From Streptomyces sp. GESEQ-35 (GTDB lineage: Bacteria > Actinomycetota > Actinomycetes > Streptomycetales > Streptomycetaceae), in the NCBI RefSeq assembly GCF_017948485.1, contig NZ_JAFFSX010000002.1:310001-374000 (forward strand): a stretch of DNA of 64,000 nucleotides. Reading direction: 5' to 3'. The translations under genes and the position numbers were made by a program. This document shows positions 41,530 to 50,587 of the stretch, one piece after another (the stretch's first letter is position 1; the number at the start of each line of letters is the position of its first letter). The notes under the pieces were generated by a model, which had not been told where the DNA came from, did not search any database, and saw nothing but the letters and a program-made list of their open reading frames with translations.

Positions 41530-42909
41530 TCAGTGGCCCGGCTGATCCGGCTGATACATCCATACGGCATGGGCGCGGAGCGCGCAAAGGCCTTGATACG
41601 TCATCCAGATCGGCCGGCGCAGCTCGGTGCCGTCACCGAGCTCCCAGGTCCAGATGCCGTCGGTCTGTCCGGCCCACACCGCGGAGACCGCACCGTCCAG
41701 CCGCTCCCGCCACCGCTCCTCCAGTCCTTCGGCGCGGGCGATCCGCACGGCGGTCGGGGACATCAGGGCACGCACCACCCAGGCGGCGGTGAAGTGCCGT
41801 ACGTTCAGCACCTCGTGGCGCGAGGGGTCGTCCGTGCGCGTGCGACGCACCTCCTCGCGGAGGTTGGACAGGTCGGCGCAGCCGTCGTGCGGCCCGTCCG
41901 GACAGGCCAGCAGCCAGCGGACGCCGTCCTCTCGGGTGGCGCGGGCGGCCGCGTTGTCGCCGAGGATCCGGGCGGCCCGGTCGAGCGCCACCACCGCCTG
42001 GGCGGTGTGCAGCGCGGACGCCCGGCCGTTCTCCAGGTCCAGCCGGTAGTCCCAGCAGCGCAGGTGCTCACGGCCCGGGTCGCTGAGCGCGCCGTCGACG
42101 ATCGCCTCGCGCAGCCGGGGCAGCAGGGCGGAGTCCGGCGCGGCGCGCAGCAGTCCGCGCAGCACGGTCGTCACGACATGGGTCGACTCCCGGCCCGCGC
42201 GGTCGAGTTCATGGCTGAATCCTGCCGTGCACCGGGCCACCTCGTCCGCGAGCCTGGCCCGGGACGCCCCGGCCCGGGCCAGCGCGCCCAGCACCAGCGC
42301 GGTGACCTCCGGACGCGGTTCGGACCCCTGCGACCGCGCCGACCAGCCGCCGTCCGGGAGCCGCAGCCGCCACAGGGTGTCCACCAGGTCCCCGGTGGAC
42401 AGCCGTCCGTCGGGCACGCCGAGGTCGAGCATGATGTGCAGGCCGTACGCCGTGCCGACCGCGGTGGGGCGGGCGGAGCTGCTCTCGCCCAGGGCGTGCG
42501 ACCAGCCGATGAGCGGCCCGCGGTCCGCGTCGTCGTCCACGGAGAGCTGCTCGGCGAGGGTGTCGTATGCGGCGGCGAAGACCTGGGGGAGCGGGCCGGG
42601 CGCGGCAGCCGGTGTGCCCGGCGCGGCCACGGTGACAGACCGGGCCCGCACCAGCGCCGCCGCCAGCCAGGCGGCCAGGCCCGTGCCCACGCCGCTCACC
42701 CCGGCGATCAGATACTTGGCGGGCTCGCCGTCGAGGGAGTCGGGCAGCACCTCGAACAGGAACTGGAACACCCCGTAGCCGGCGGCGAGGGCGCCGAGCC
42801 CGCCGAGCCAGCCCACGAACCGGGCGGGTTGCCGGCCGGCGTCGCCGTCGGGCGTCGGGGGCACCGGACTGTGCCCGGGCGGCCTGCGGCCCAACTGCTG
42901 TTGTGACAA
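41530..42909 (-). CDS. Membrane-anchored prenyltransferase/squalene-oxidase-repeat-like protein
   Basis: This 459-residue protein has a Pro-rich cytoplasmic start, two membrane helices (GWLGGLGALAAGYGVFQFLF and KYLIAGVSGVGTGLAAWLAA) and then an alpha/alpha-toroid domain from about residue 110. Repeats such as LWRLRLPDGGWSARSQGS, TALVLGALARAGA and AQAVVALDRAARILG match the prenyltransferase/squalene-cyclase repeat. The DxDD motif of true cyclases is not seen, so terpene cyclisation is doubtful. It is upstream of and co-oriented with the cupin-like gene. A protein- or lipid-binding sensor role is as likely as catalysis. Confidence 0.65.
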   Translation of the reverse strand: MSQQQLGRRPPGHSPVPPTPDGDAGRQPARFVGWLGGLGALAAGYGVFQFLFEVLPDSLDGEPAKYLIAGVSGVGTGLAAWLAAALVRARSVTVAAPGTPAAAPGPLPQVFAAAYDTLAEQLSVDDDADRGPLIGWSHALGESSSARPTAVGTAYGLHIMLDLGVPDGRLSTGDLVDTLWRLRLPDGGWSARSQGSEPRPEVTALVLGALARAGASRARLADEVARCTAGFSHELDRAGRESTHVVTTVLRGLLRAAPDSALLPRLREAIVDGALSDPGREHLRCWDYRLDLENGRASALHTAQAVVALDRAARILGDNAAARATREDGVRWLLACPDGPHDGCADLSNLREEVRRTRTDDPSRHEVLNVRHFTAAWVVRALMSPTAVRIARAEGLEERWRERLDGAVSAVWAGQTDGIWTWELGDGTELRRPIWMTYQGLCALRAHAVWMYQPDQPGH

Positions 42910-42960
42910 GGCGCGCTCCCTCCCCCCTGGGCGGCACGTGGCATCCGCGAAGTTTCCAGT

Positions 42961-43776
42961 CTAAGTGGTCAGCGTGGCGCCTGGGGTGTCGACCGGAACC
43001 AGCGTCTCCGCGATCCGCTCCGCGAAAGCGGCAGGCTCCTCCACGGCACCGATGTGCCCGCCGGGGAACTCGGCGAAGGGGCTCCTGGTGCGTTCGGCGA
43101 CGAAGGAGGCGGTGCGGTGCAGGAGTTGACCGCGCGAACCGGTGCCCGCGGCGAGGGTGAGCCGGGCGGAGAGGGAGGTGAGCGTCCCGAGGTCGGGGGT
43201 GTACGAGGTGAACTGGCGCAGCACATGGATGACGGAGAGAGCCATGGGGTTGGCCAACTCCTCGTCGCGTGTGAGGTGTTGGATCTCCGGGACCTCCGTG
43301 GGCTCACTCGACGTCAGCCCGGCGGTCATCACGGCGGCGGCGGCCGCGAGTCCCTGCGCGCGATAACGGTCGTACACCTCCCGGAACATGGCCTGGTGCC
43401 GTGCCCCGTCGGGCAGTACGCCCACGCTCGGCGGTTCGTGCGCGATGACGTGCCGCAGCCGTTCGGGATGCCGGGCGAGCAGATCGAGGGCGACGACGGC
43501 GCCGGCGCTGGTGCCGAAGACGTAGGCGGACTGTCCGTCGGGGAGCACGGCGTCGAGCACCCGGCTCGCCCCGTCGCTCCACGCCTCCACCCGCTGGTCG
43601 GCGACGGGTTCGCCGAGGCGGCCGTGGGCGAGGCCGAGGGGGTCGTAGGTGACGACGGTGAACTGCTCGGCGAGCCGGGCGGTCAGGGGGTCGAGGCCCA
43701 TGGGGTGCCCGGCGCCGCCGGGGACGACGAGCAGGACGGGGCCGCTGCCGGCCATGTCGTAGTACAGGTCAGTCAC
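42961..43776 (-). CDS. Alpha/beta hydrolase
   Basis: This 271-residue hydrolase has MAGSGPVLLVVPGGAGHPMG with the oxyanion-hole loop, the nucleophile elbow VFGTSAGAVVALDLLA (Ser in GTSAG), and the catalytic His in FAEFPGGHIGAVEEP. The GTG start overlaps the stop of the TetR gene by 8 bp, so the two are co-translated and the regulator probably controls the hydrolase. No signal peptide is present. Substrate unknown. Confidence 0.87.
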   Translation of the reverse strand: MTDLYYDMAGSGPVLLVVPGGAGHPMGLDPLTARLAEQFTVVTYDPLGLAHGRLGEPVADQRVEAWSDGASRVLDAVLPDGQSAYVFGTSAGAVVALDLLARHPERLRHVIAHEPPSVGVLPDGARHQAMFREVYDRYRAQGLAAAAAVMTAGLTSSEPTEVPEIQHLTRDEELANPMALSVIHVLRQFTSYTPDLGTLTSLSARLTLAAGTGSRGQLLHRTASFVAERTRSPFAEFPGGHIGAVEEPAAFAERIAETLVPVDTPGATLTT

Positions 43777-44353
43777 GCTTCTCCTTCTTGTGGGGCCAGT
43801 GCTCCAGCGCTGTGTGCAGTGCCGCCACCGCCGTGTCCCATGACTCCTCCACATCGCGAGGCGCGCCGAAGCCGCCGTTCGCCTCCAGCGCGCAGTAGCC
43901 GTGGAAGGTGCTCCGCAACAGGCGTACGGCGTCCGTGAGATCGGGCTCTTCGAGGCCGTATGCGCGGAGCATGCCGTAGGTGATCTCGGCAGTGCGCCTG
44001 AGGACCGGGGAGTCGGCGACGAGGGCCTGGTCGATGCGGATCTGCGTGGCGGCGTACCGCCCCGGGTGCTCGAGCGCGTACGCGCGATACGCCCCGGCGA
44101 ACGCGGCCAGCGCATCCCTCCCGGCCCGCCCGGCGACGGCGGCACCGATCCGGTCGATCAGCTCGCCGCCGGCGCGGAAGGCGAGGCGGGTGCGCAGGTC
44201 CTGGAGGTTCTTGACGTGCGAGTAGAGGCTTGCGTCCTTGACGCCGAACTGGCGGGCCAGTGCGGACACCGTGACGTTCTCGAAGCCGACCTCGTCGGCG
44301 AGTTCGGCGGCGGCGGCCACAACTCGGTCGGTGGTGAGGCCGGCTCGGGGCAT
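43769..44353 (-). CDS. TetR family transcriptional regulator
   Basis: This 194-residue repressor has the TetR HTH (VVAAAAELADEVGFENVTVSALARQFGVKDASLYSHVKNLQDL) near the N-terminus and a helical ligand domain of the WHG/TetR_C_33 style with STFHGYCALEANGGF. ATG 44353, preceded by GAGGAAC, gives a normal N-terminus; the frame stays open upstream but is not family-like. It is first in a two-gene unit with an alpha/beta hydrolase. A palindromic element 19-43 bp upstream is the likely self-operator. Confidence 0.88.
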   Translation of the reverse strand: MPRAGLTTDRVVAAAAELADEVGFENVTVSALARQFGVKDASLYSHVKNLQDLRTRLAFRAGGELIDRIGAAVAGRAGRDALAAFAGAYRAYALEHPGRYAATQIRIDQALVADSPVLRRTAEITYGMLRAYGLEEPDLTDAVRLLRSTFHGYCALEANGGFGAPRDVEESWDTAVAALHTALEHWPHKKEKRD

Positions 44354-44371
44354 GGGGGTTCCTCGGTCTGC

Positions 44372-44396
44372 TTGCTTTCCTAGGATCTCTAGGCAA
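44372..44396. promoter_or_regulatory. Candidate TetR operator
   Basis: TTGCTTTCCTAG and CTAGGCAA are inverted around GATCT (44372-44396), just upstream of the TetR start. TTGC...CTAG and CTAG...GCAA arms match. Confidence 0.55.
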
Positions 44397-44493
44397 TACC
44401 CTAGTGCACCCGTCCCGGAAACGCCGAGGAGTGCCCCCGGAAACGCCAAGGCGGCGGTCGCCGCAGCGGACCGCCACCTCATGCCGGCTCGCG

Positions 44494-45810
44494 TCAGCCG
44501 ATCGGCGCGTACAGCACACCCAGCTTGTCGATCTCGTCCCCCGCGCGTCCCGTGAAGCCGACGATCTGCCGGCCGGACGGGGCCGTGAAGGTCTTCGTGT
44601 CGGAGGTCGCCGTGCCGGAGGTCAGGGTGCGGCCCTTGTCCGTGGTGAAGGCGGCCGAGAAGATCCGGGTCCGACTGTCCTTCTGGCCCTGCGTCAGCTT
44701 CACCGAGGTGAGGTGTTCGCCGGAAGCGAGGGTCAGGGAGGCCGCCGTACCGCCCGTGCCGCCGTGGCTCAGCGTCGTACCGCCGTCGTGGGTCAGGGAG
44801 ACCGCGTCCAGGCGGGAGCCGCCGCGCAGCGTCAGCGTGCGGGGCGAGAGTGTCGCCGGCAGGTCGTCCGCGTCGTTGAAGGCCGTGCCGTGCGGGCCGC
44901 CGAAGAAGTCACTCGCCTTGAGGGACGAGTTGACGGTGTAGGAGAAGTCGACCGTGTGCGGGAAGTGGTCGGAGAGGTGCTCGCCGTCGGAGCGGAGGAA
45001 GGACTTCCACTCGTTGTTGTAGCGGGTGGCGTCGAGGGAGACGAGGTCGCTGCCGCGGTAGAGGACCTTGTCGACGACCTCGCAGTCGTTCGTCGGGGCG
45101 GCCGCGTCGCAGACCAGGGCGTCGCTGCCCTGCGCGGGCGGTGTACCGCCCTTGACCAGGTCGACCCACGCGTCCGTGAGACCGTTCTCGGAAACAAGCG
45201 TGCGGATGTTGTCGCCCGCGCGCGTGTAGCGCGTGTTCGTGTCGCCCATGACGATCACCGCGTTGCCGGCGGAGTTGGCCTGGATGAAGTCCGACAGCTG
45301 CTCGACGTTGGCGCGACGGGCCGCGAGCGCGGCGTCGTCGGCATCCGCGTTCGTGTGGACGTTGTACAGGTCCATGAAAACGCCTTCGGCGAGCCGGACC
45401 CGGGTCAGTGAGAAGCCCTTCGGGGTCAGGCAGTTCGTGCCGGTGCAGGCGTTCCACTTCACCCGCTCGAAGTCCTCGAAGGCGTAGTCGGAGAGGGTGT
45501 TCATGCCGTCGCCGATGCCCGCGCCGCCGCTGGTCGCCGTGCGGTACGGGTGGGCGTCGTTGGCGTACAGGGAGGCGTGGTAGTTGAAGTCCTCCTGGAC
45601 GTTCACGATGTCGTACGGGCCGAGGCGCTGCCCGATCAGCGGGGTGTTGGTCTCCGGGTCGCTGTCGCCGAGGCCGAGGGGGAGGCCCGCGACGTTGTAC
45701 GTGAGGACGTTGAAGGAGCCGGTGGCGGCTGCCGCGGGGGTCGAGCCGGTGGTGGCGAGGCCGGTGAGGGCCAGCGCCGCGGCCGCGAGGGTGCCCAGCA
45801 GTCTTCTCAT
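44494..45810 (-). CDS. Secreted endonuclease/exonuclease/phosphatase-fold protein with jacalin-like domain
   Basis: This 438-residue exported protein has a Sec signal (LLGTLAAAALALTGLATTG). Residues about 30-300 form a DNase-I/sphingomyelinase-type EEP domain: FNVLTYNVAGLP, DIVNVQEDFNYH (metal Glu), LYNVHTNADADD, VIVMGDTNTRYT and the final EHLSDHFPH His. The C-terminal 120 residues resemble a jacalin-like lectin, ending GRQIVGFTGRAGDEIDKLGVLYAPIG. The pattern is close to bacterial sphingomyelinase C-like phosphodiesterases, but nuclease activity is not excluded. It stands alone, divergent from the PHP gene. Confidence 0.85.
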   Translation of the reverse strand: MRRLLGTLAAAALALTGLATTGSTPAAAATGSFNVLTYNVAGLPLGLGDSDPETNTPLIGQRLGPYDIVNVQEDFNYHASLYANDAHPYRTATSGGAGIGDGMNTLSDYAFEDFERVKWNACTGTNCLTPKGFSLTRVRLAEGVFMDLYNVHTNADADDAALAARRANVEQLSDFIQANSAGNAVIVMGDTNTRYTRAGDNIRTLVSENGLTDAWVDLVKGGTPPAQGSDALVCDAAAPTNDCEVVDKVLYRGSDLVSLDATRYNNEWKSFLRSDGEHLSDHFPHTVDFSYTVNSSLKASDFFGGPHGTAFNDADDLPATLSPRTLTLRGGSRLDAVSLTHDGGTTLSHGGTGGTAASLTLASGEHLTSVKLTQGQKDSRTRIFSAAFTTDKGRTLTSGTATSDTKTFTAPSGRQIVGFTGRAGDEIDKLGVLYAPIG

Positions 45811-46070
45811 GGTGGGGGTATCTCCGGTCGGAGGATATGGAGGAAGGTTGCGAAAAGAAGTTGAACAGTGCTCAGATTCATCGTCAACGAGTGTGTCGGT
45901 AAAGGCCGGTTGGGAGAACAGTGAGAATCGGGCCTACCCGCCGTGTCCATAAAACCCGGTGATCACTCCACGGTCGTTCAATGTTCACGTTTCGCCTCGA
46001 TTCTCCTCAGGCGGTGCGTTCGCATCGCAGAAGGCAGCCGCGGCAGCCAGCGGCATCCGGGAGGCGCACC

Positions 46071-47789
46071 ATGGGTCACGGACACCACCACAGACACGGT
46101 CACGGGCACGACCACGGCCACGGCCATGACCACGCCCACGAGACGGATTCGGCGCTGCCCGCCGCCTTCGACGCCTCCGTGCCCGACGAGGCCCTGTCTC
46201 CCGAGCAGCAGTCGCGTCGCACGATGCTGCGCCGTGCGGGCCTGCTCGGTGCGGGTCTGGCGGCCTCCAGTGTGCTGACCGGCACGACCGGTGCCGCCCC
46301 CGCGGCCGCCGCTCCCGCTTCCGGCGGCCGCAAGGACGGGTTCCTCTGGCTGTCCGGCGACCACCACATCCACACGCAGTACAGCAGCGACGGCAAGTAC
46401 CGCGTCGTGGACCAGGTCCGCCAGGGCGCCAAGCACGGCATGGACTGGCTGGTCATCACCGACCACGGCAGCACCACGCACGCCAAGATCGGTGTGGAGA
46501 AGGTCAACCCGGACATCAAGCAGGCCCGTTCCGCGTACGAGGACACGCTCGTCTTCCAGGGCCTGGAGTGGAACATCCCGTCGGCCGAGCACGGCACGGT
46601 GTTCGTGCACCCCGGGCAGAACGAGGTCTCCGTCCTCAAGCAGTTCGAAACCGATTACGACGGCAGCGTCAAGAACGCCTCGGGCAGCTCGGCCGCCAAC
46701 GAGGCCCTCGCGGTCGCCGGCCTCGCCTTCCTCTCCGACCAGGTGAAGCGGCGCAAGGTCAAGGACGCGCTGATGCTCGCCAACCACCCGGCGCGGCGCG
46801 GCGTCGACTCCCCGCACGAGATACGCGCCTGGCGCGACGCGACCCCCGCGAGCCACCAGATCGCCGTCGGCTTCGAGGGCGCGCCCGGCCACCAGGCCGC
46901 CGGCATTCCGGCACCGCTCGGCATGGGCCGGGCCCGCGGCATCTACGACAACAACCCCAGCGCCGACTCCTTCGCCGGCTACCCGCTGGAGAGCTACCGC
47001 ACCTGGGGCGGCTTCGACTGGATGACCGCCACGGTCGGCGGCCTGTGGGACAGCCTGATCGCCGAGGGCAAGCCCTGGTGGATCACCGCCAACTCCGACT
47101 CCCACCAGGTCTACGCCGACACCGCCGCGCGCGGCGGCGGCAGCTTCGACACCAACGGCCGCTACGACGACCCGGTCTACGCCGGCAAGATCGACCTCGC
47201 CCAGGGCGACTACTGGCCCGGCTACTACAGCCGTACCCACGTCGGCTCGGACGGCTTCTCCTACGCCGCCGTCATGGACGGCATCCGCGCGGGCCGCATC
47301 TGGGTCGACCACGGCCAGCTCATCAGCGGCCTCGACGTCCGCGTCGCCGGCGGCTACCGCTGGGCCACGCTGGGCGGCGCCCTGCATGTGCGCAAGGGCA
47401 CCAGCGTGACCCTGACGGTGGACGTGGCCCTCGCCGGCGGCCCCAACTGGGCCGGTTTCGAACCCAAGCTGGCCCGTGTGGACGTCATTCAGGGCGATGT
47501 CACGGGCGAGGTCAAGGACAAGGACACGTTCACCGCGCCGACCGCGAAGGTGGTCAAGTCGTACGAGGTGAACAAGTCCACCGGCACGGTCCGGCTCACC
47601 TACGACCTCGGCAAGGTCGACCGCCCGGTCTACGTCCGGCTGCGCGGCACGGACGGCAACCGGGGCGCCGTCGGCCCGAACGGTGCGGCCGTCGACCCGA
47701 ACGGCCCCGCCCTCGACGTCGTCGGCGACGCCGACCCGTGGGCCGACCTGTGGTTCTACTCCAACCCGGTGTGGGTCCTGCCCTCGTGA
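46071..47789 (+). CDS. Tat-exported PHP-domain metallohydrolase (CehA/McbA-like) with His-rich leader
   Basis: This is a 572-residue protein. Residues 2-24 contain 12 His alternating with Gly and Asp (GHGHHHRHGHGHDHGHGHDH). A Tat signal (SRRTMLRRAGLLGAGLAASS) follows only at about residue 48, so the His-rich part precedes the signal. The PHP domain starts with LSGDHHIHTQYSSDG (His98, 99, 101), then VITDHGSTTHAKIG and WWITANSDSHQVYAD, giving the usual metal ligands. A beta-rich C-terminal domain is present. GGGAGG precedes the ATG. It resembles CehA/McbA metallohydrolases. The stop overlaps the start of the next gene by GTGA. Confidence 0.85.
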   Translation: MGHGHHHRHGHGHDHGHGHDHAHETDSALPAAFDASVPDEALSPEQQSRRTMLRRAGLLGAGLAASSVLTGTTGAAPAAAAPASGGRKDGFLWLSGDHHIHTQYSSDGKYRVVDQVRQGAKHGMDWLVITDHGSTTHAKIGVEKVNPDIKQARSAYEDTLVFQGLEWNIPSAEHGTVFVHPGQNEVSVLKQFETDYDGSVKNASGSSAANEALAVAGLAFLSDQVKRRKVKDALMLANHPARRGVDSPHEIRAWRDATPASHQIAVGFEGAPGHQAAGIPAPLGMGRARGIYDNNPSADSFAGYPLESYRTWGGFDWMTATVGGLWDSLIAEGKPWWITANSDSHQVYADTAARGGGSFDTNGRYDDPVYAGKIDLAQGDYWPGYYSRTHVGSDGFSYAAVMDGIRAGRIWVDHGQLISGLDVRVAGGYRWATLGGALHVRKGTSVTLTVDVALAGGPNWAGFEPKLARVDVIQGDVTGEVKDKDTFTAPTAKVVKSYEVNKSTGTVRLTYDLGKVDRPVYVRLRGTDGNRGAVGPNGAAVDPNGPALDVVGDADPWADLWFYSNPVWVLPS

Positions 47790-48298
47790 CCGGGTACGTC
47801 CTCACGGTGGACGCGGGCAGCACGGACCTGCGCGCGTCCGACCACCTGCTTCAGACGCTTGCGGTCGAACTCGCCCTCCCCGAGGGTGAGTTCGGCTGCA
47901 CGCATCTGGTGCGGGGCGACCGGCCACGCGTCGCCCTGTCCCTCACCCTGCCGTCGCAGTCGCTCCTTCGCACCGCCCAGGAGCGGCTCGCGGAGCAGGG
48001 GTACGAGGTGACGGGCGGCGCGCCCGACGCGGTCGGCCGCGCGGTGGTCTACCCGGGCGTCTCGTCGCTCACCGGCACGCTGACGGTCGCGCAGGTGCTG
48101 GCGCGCTCCGCGATCGACAAGGTGACCGTGCTGGGGGCGGCGGGCCAACCGGCCCCGGATGTCCCTCTGGTGACGCAGGATCACGTACGGCCGCAGTGGA
48201 CCGACGGTGAACTGGTCCTCACCGCCATGCCCGCCGTCGGCGGTGTCCTCGTCCCCTTCGAGGTCCCCGATCCGACACCGTGCTGCGCGGACCACTGA
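47786..48298 (+). CDS. Unrecognised partner of PHP metallohydrolase, CCADH terminus
   Basis: This 170-residue protein is not recognised. It has no signal peptide or membrane segment; it begins VTGYVLTVDAGSTDLRASDHLLQTLAVELALPEGEF and ends PTPCCADH. The terminal Cys-Cys and His look like metal ligands. The GTG start overlaps the stop of the PHP gene, so expression is coupled. It could deliver metal to the enzyme before Tat export or act as a regulator; neither is shown. Its third-position GC is as high as its neighbours. Confidence 0.7.
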   Translation: MTGYVLTVDAGSTDLRASDHLLQTLAVELALPEGEFGCTHLVRGDRPRVALSLTLPSQSLLRTAQERLAEQGYEVTGGAPDAVGRAVVYPGVSSLTGTLTVAQVLARSAIDKVTVLGAAGQPAPDVPLVTQDHVRPQWTDGELVLTAMPAVGGVLVPFEVPDPTPCCADH

Positions 48299-48340
48299 AC
48301 CGTTTTCCTTCCCTATCCCGCGCTGAAAGGAGACTTGAGA

Positions 48341-48382
48341 TGTGAGACTTGACTCTCACAGTTTCTGAGAGAACACTCTCAC
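48341..48382. promoter_or_regulatory. Tandem ArsR-type operators
   Basis: TGTGAGA-N6-TCTCACA (48341-48360) is a perfect inverted repeat. TGAGAG-N5-TCTCAC (48366-48382) is a second site. They end 4 bp before the ArsR-type start, so the regulator probably represses its own operon. Confidence 0.65.
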
Positions 48383-48385
48383 ATC

Positions 48386-48982
48386 ATGGAACCCGGCAAC
48401 CGTCTCGGCGACATGGAGATCACCGACCCGAAGGCCATGCGGGCGCTGGCGCATCCCGTACGCCTCGCGATCCTCGAACGCCTCCAGCGGCACGGGCCCG
48501 CCACGGCCACGCAGCTCTCCCCGCACGTCGGTGCCACCCCGTCCGTGACCAGCTGGCATCTGCGCCACCTGGCGGGCTTCGGCCTCGTCGGTGACGCCGA
48601 GGGCGGCACGGACCGGCGGGAGCGGCGGTGGGAGGCGATGGCCCGCGGCTTCCGGTTCGAGCGGCCGGACGACGAGGACGGTGCCGCGGCCGCACGGGCG
48701 CTGTCCTGGGAGATGTTCGCCCGGGCCGCGGCACTGCCCGAGCGGTGGGCCACTGAGACCGAGCCTGGCCTGGAACCGGCCTGGCGGCGGCTCGGAGGGC
48801 TGGCGAACACCCGTGTCGCGGTGTCGGCCGAGGAACTCGCCGCGATCCACGACGCGATCGAGGCCGTACTCGCGCCGTATGTGACACGGGACGCGGCGGA
48901 GCAGCCGCCGGGGAGTCGCGGGGTGCGGTTGCTGCGGTACGTGCTGCCGGAGGCGGACGACGAGTCCGGCCCCTCCGCGTGA
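48386..48982 (+). CDS. ArsR-like winged-helix regulator
   Basis: This 198-residue regulator has the ArsR/HTH_20 domain: MRALAHPVRLAILERLQRHGPATATQLSPH and SVTSWHLRHLAGFGLVGDAEGG with the wing. The C-terminal half is helical and may bind a drug-like ligand; no Cys metal site is seen. The stop overlaps the MFS start (GTGA). Operators directly upstream imply autoregulation of the regulator-transporter unit. ATG at 48386 sits almost on the operators, so the leader is very short. Confidence 0.85.
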   Translation: MEPGNRLGDMEITDPKAMRALAHPVRLAILERLQRHGPATATQLSPHVGATPSVTSWHLRHLAGFGLVGDAEGGTDRRERRWEAMARGFRFERPDDEDGAAAARALSWEMFARAAALPERWATETEPGLEPAWRRLGGLANTRVAVSAEELAAIHDAIEAVLAPYVTRDAAEQPPGSRGVRLLRYVLPEADDESGPSA

Positions 48983-50250
48983 CGCGCCGCGGCCTCGTCC
49001 CCGCGTCCTCCCTCTGGCGTGACCGGCGTTTCGTCCGGTGCTGGACGGGTAGTGCCGTGTCCCAGTTCGGCGACCGGATCTCGGAGTTGGCGCTGCCGTT
49101 GATCGCCGTCGGGGTGCTGGACGCCTCGGCCGGGCAGGTGGCGTGGCTGACCGCGCTCGTGTGGACGCCGAACCTGCTCGCGATGGTTCTGGGGGCGTGG
49201 GTCGACCGCAGGCGGTACAAACGCCGGTTGATGGTGGCCGCCGATCTGATCCGCGCGGGCGTGCTGCTGACCGTGCCCGTCGCCTGGCTGACGGGCGGGC
49301 TGACGCTCGCGCAGCTGTATGCGGTGGCGCTGCTGACCGGTTTCGCGGGGGTGCTCTTCAACTGTGCGTGGCCGCCGTTCTTCGCCCATCTGGTGCCGCG
49401 TTCGTCGTACGTCGACGCCAACAGCAAGCTCAGTGCGGCCCGTTCGGCCTCGTTCGTCGCCGGTCCCGCTGTCGGCGGCGGTCTCGTGCAGGCGCTGACG
49501 GGGCCGGTCGCCATCGTCGCCGACGCCGTGTCCTTCCTGGCCTCCGCGGCACTGCTCGCGCCGGTCGCGGTCGACGAGCCCGCCCCGGAGGCCGAGGGGG
49601 AGAAGCCCTCGCTGTGGCGCGAGGCCCGGGAAGGGCTGGCCTTCGTGGTCCGCCACCCGGTGCTGCGGGCGAGCCTCGGCTGTGCGACGACGCTGAACTT
49701 CTTCACCCTCATGTCGGGCACCGGCCTCGTCGTGCTGTTCGCCGACCGGGTCCTCCAACTCTCCCCGGCAGCCATCGGGTTGACGCTCGGCATCGGAGCG
49801 ACCGGCTCTCTGATCGGCGCGCTGATCGCGCCCTGGCTGTCGCGGCGCATCGGTGTGGGACGCGGTATCGCCGTCGGGGCCGTTCTGTTCCCGGCGCCCT
49901 TCGCTGTCGCCGCGTTCGCCGACGGCCCGATGTGGGCGCGTGCCGGGATTCTGGGCGGGGCGCACTTCCTTGTGGGGCTCGGGGTGATGCTGTTCGACGT
50001 CAACCTCAACTCCCTTCAGGCCGCGGTGATCCCGGACGCCCTGCGCAGCCGCGTGGCCGGCGCCTACGGCACCGTCAACTACGGCGTACGCCCCCTTGGC
50101 TCCGTCGCCGGAGGGGTGCTCGCCGAGGCCGTCGGGCTCAGGGCGACCCTCGTCACGGCGGCCGTCGGCGGGAGCCTGTCGTTGCTGTGGCTGCTGCCCT
50201 CGCCGATACCGGGGATCCGATCCCTGGATGTCGCACCCGGCCAAACGTGA
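48979..50250 (+). CDS. MFS transporter, ArsR-linked
   Basis: This 423-residue major facilitator protein has about 12 membrane helices and opens WRDRRFVRCWTGSAVSQFGDRISELALPL, typical of the MFS_3 (enterobactin-exporter-like) branch. The cytoplasmic loop AWVDRRRYKRRLMVAADLIRAG is the family signature between helices 2 and 3. Its GTG start overlaps the ArsR stop, so the two form a regulator/efflux unit. The exported compound is unknown. Confidence 0.9.
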   Translation: MTRRGLVPASSLWRDRRFVRCWTGSAVSQFGDRISELALPLIAVGVLDASAGQVAWLTALVWTPNLLAMVLGAWVDRRRYKRRLMVAADLIRAGVLLTVPVAWLTGGLTLAQLYAVALLTGFAGVLFNCAWPPFFAHLVPRSSYVDANSKLSAARSASFVAGPAVGGGLVQALTGPVAIVADAVSFLASAALLAPVAVDEPAPEAEGEKPSLWREAREGLAFVVRHPVLRASLGCATTLNFFTLMSGTGLVVLFADRVLQLSPAAIGLTLGIGATGSLIGALIAPWLSRRIGVGRGIAVGAVLFPAPFAVAAFADGPMWARAGILGGAHFLVGLGVMLFDVNLNSLQAAVIPDALRSRVAGAYGTVNYGVRPLGSVAGGVLAEAVGLRATLVTAAVGGSLSLLWLLPSPIPGIRSLDVAPGQT

Positions 50251-50587
50251 TCTGTGACACATGCGGAAATCGAGCAGTGCGATGTCACGTTCGCGCAAAC
50301 GGCGTTCGAAGTTCTTCTCTTTCGACGGATGCCCAGTTCGGCAGGGGTGGCGCGGGAGGCGTCCGGGGTTGCGGCGGGTGGCGGTGAGCGATTGCGAATT
50401 CACCCATGGCCAACAGTCAGCGGAGAGCTACCCTCCGTTAGAAAGATCTGTTCCATGGACTGCACGTTTGCCGGTGCCGGTCCGCTTGTCTGTTCTCCAG
50501 AGCAACGACGCTCCAGGTGCCCGGCCCGCGACGCGCGGGGGAGGGAGCGGTCAAGGCACCGTCAGACAGCGAAGGAATACATCCACT
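50251..50587. promoter_or_regulatory. Long leader of the sigma-like cassette
   Basis: This 337-base gap follows the MFS gene. No convincing gene is present. AT-richer patches near 50265-50320 and 50388-50455 (TTGCGAATTC, TTAGAAAGATC) may hold promoters. A GCGAAGGA ribosome site lies at its right end. Confidence 0.4.
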
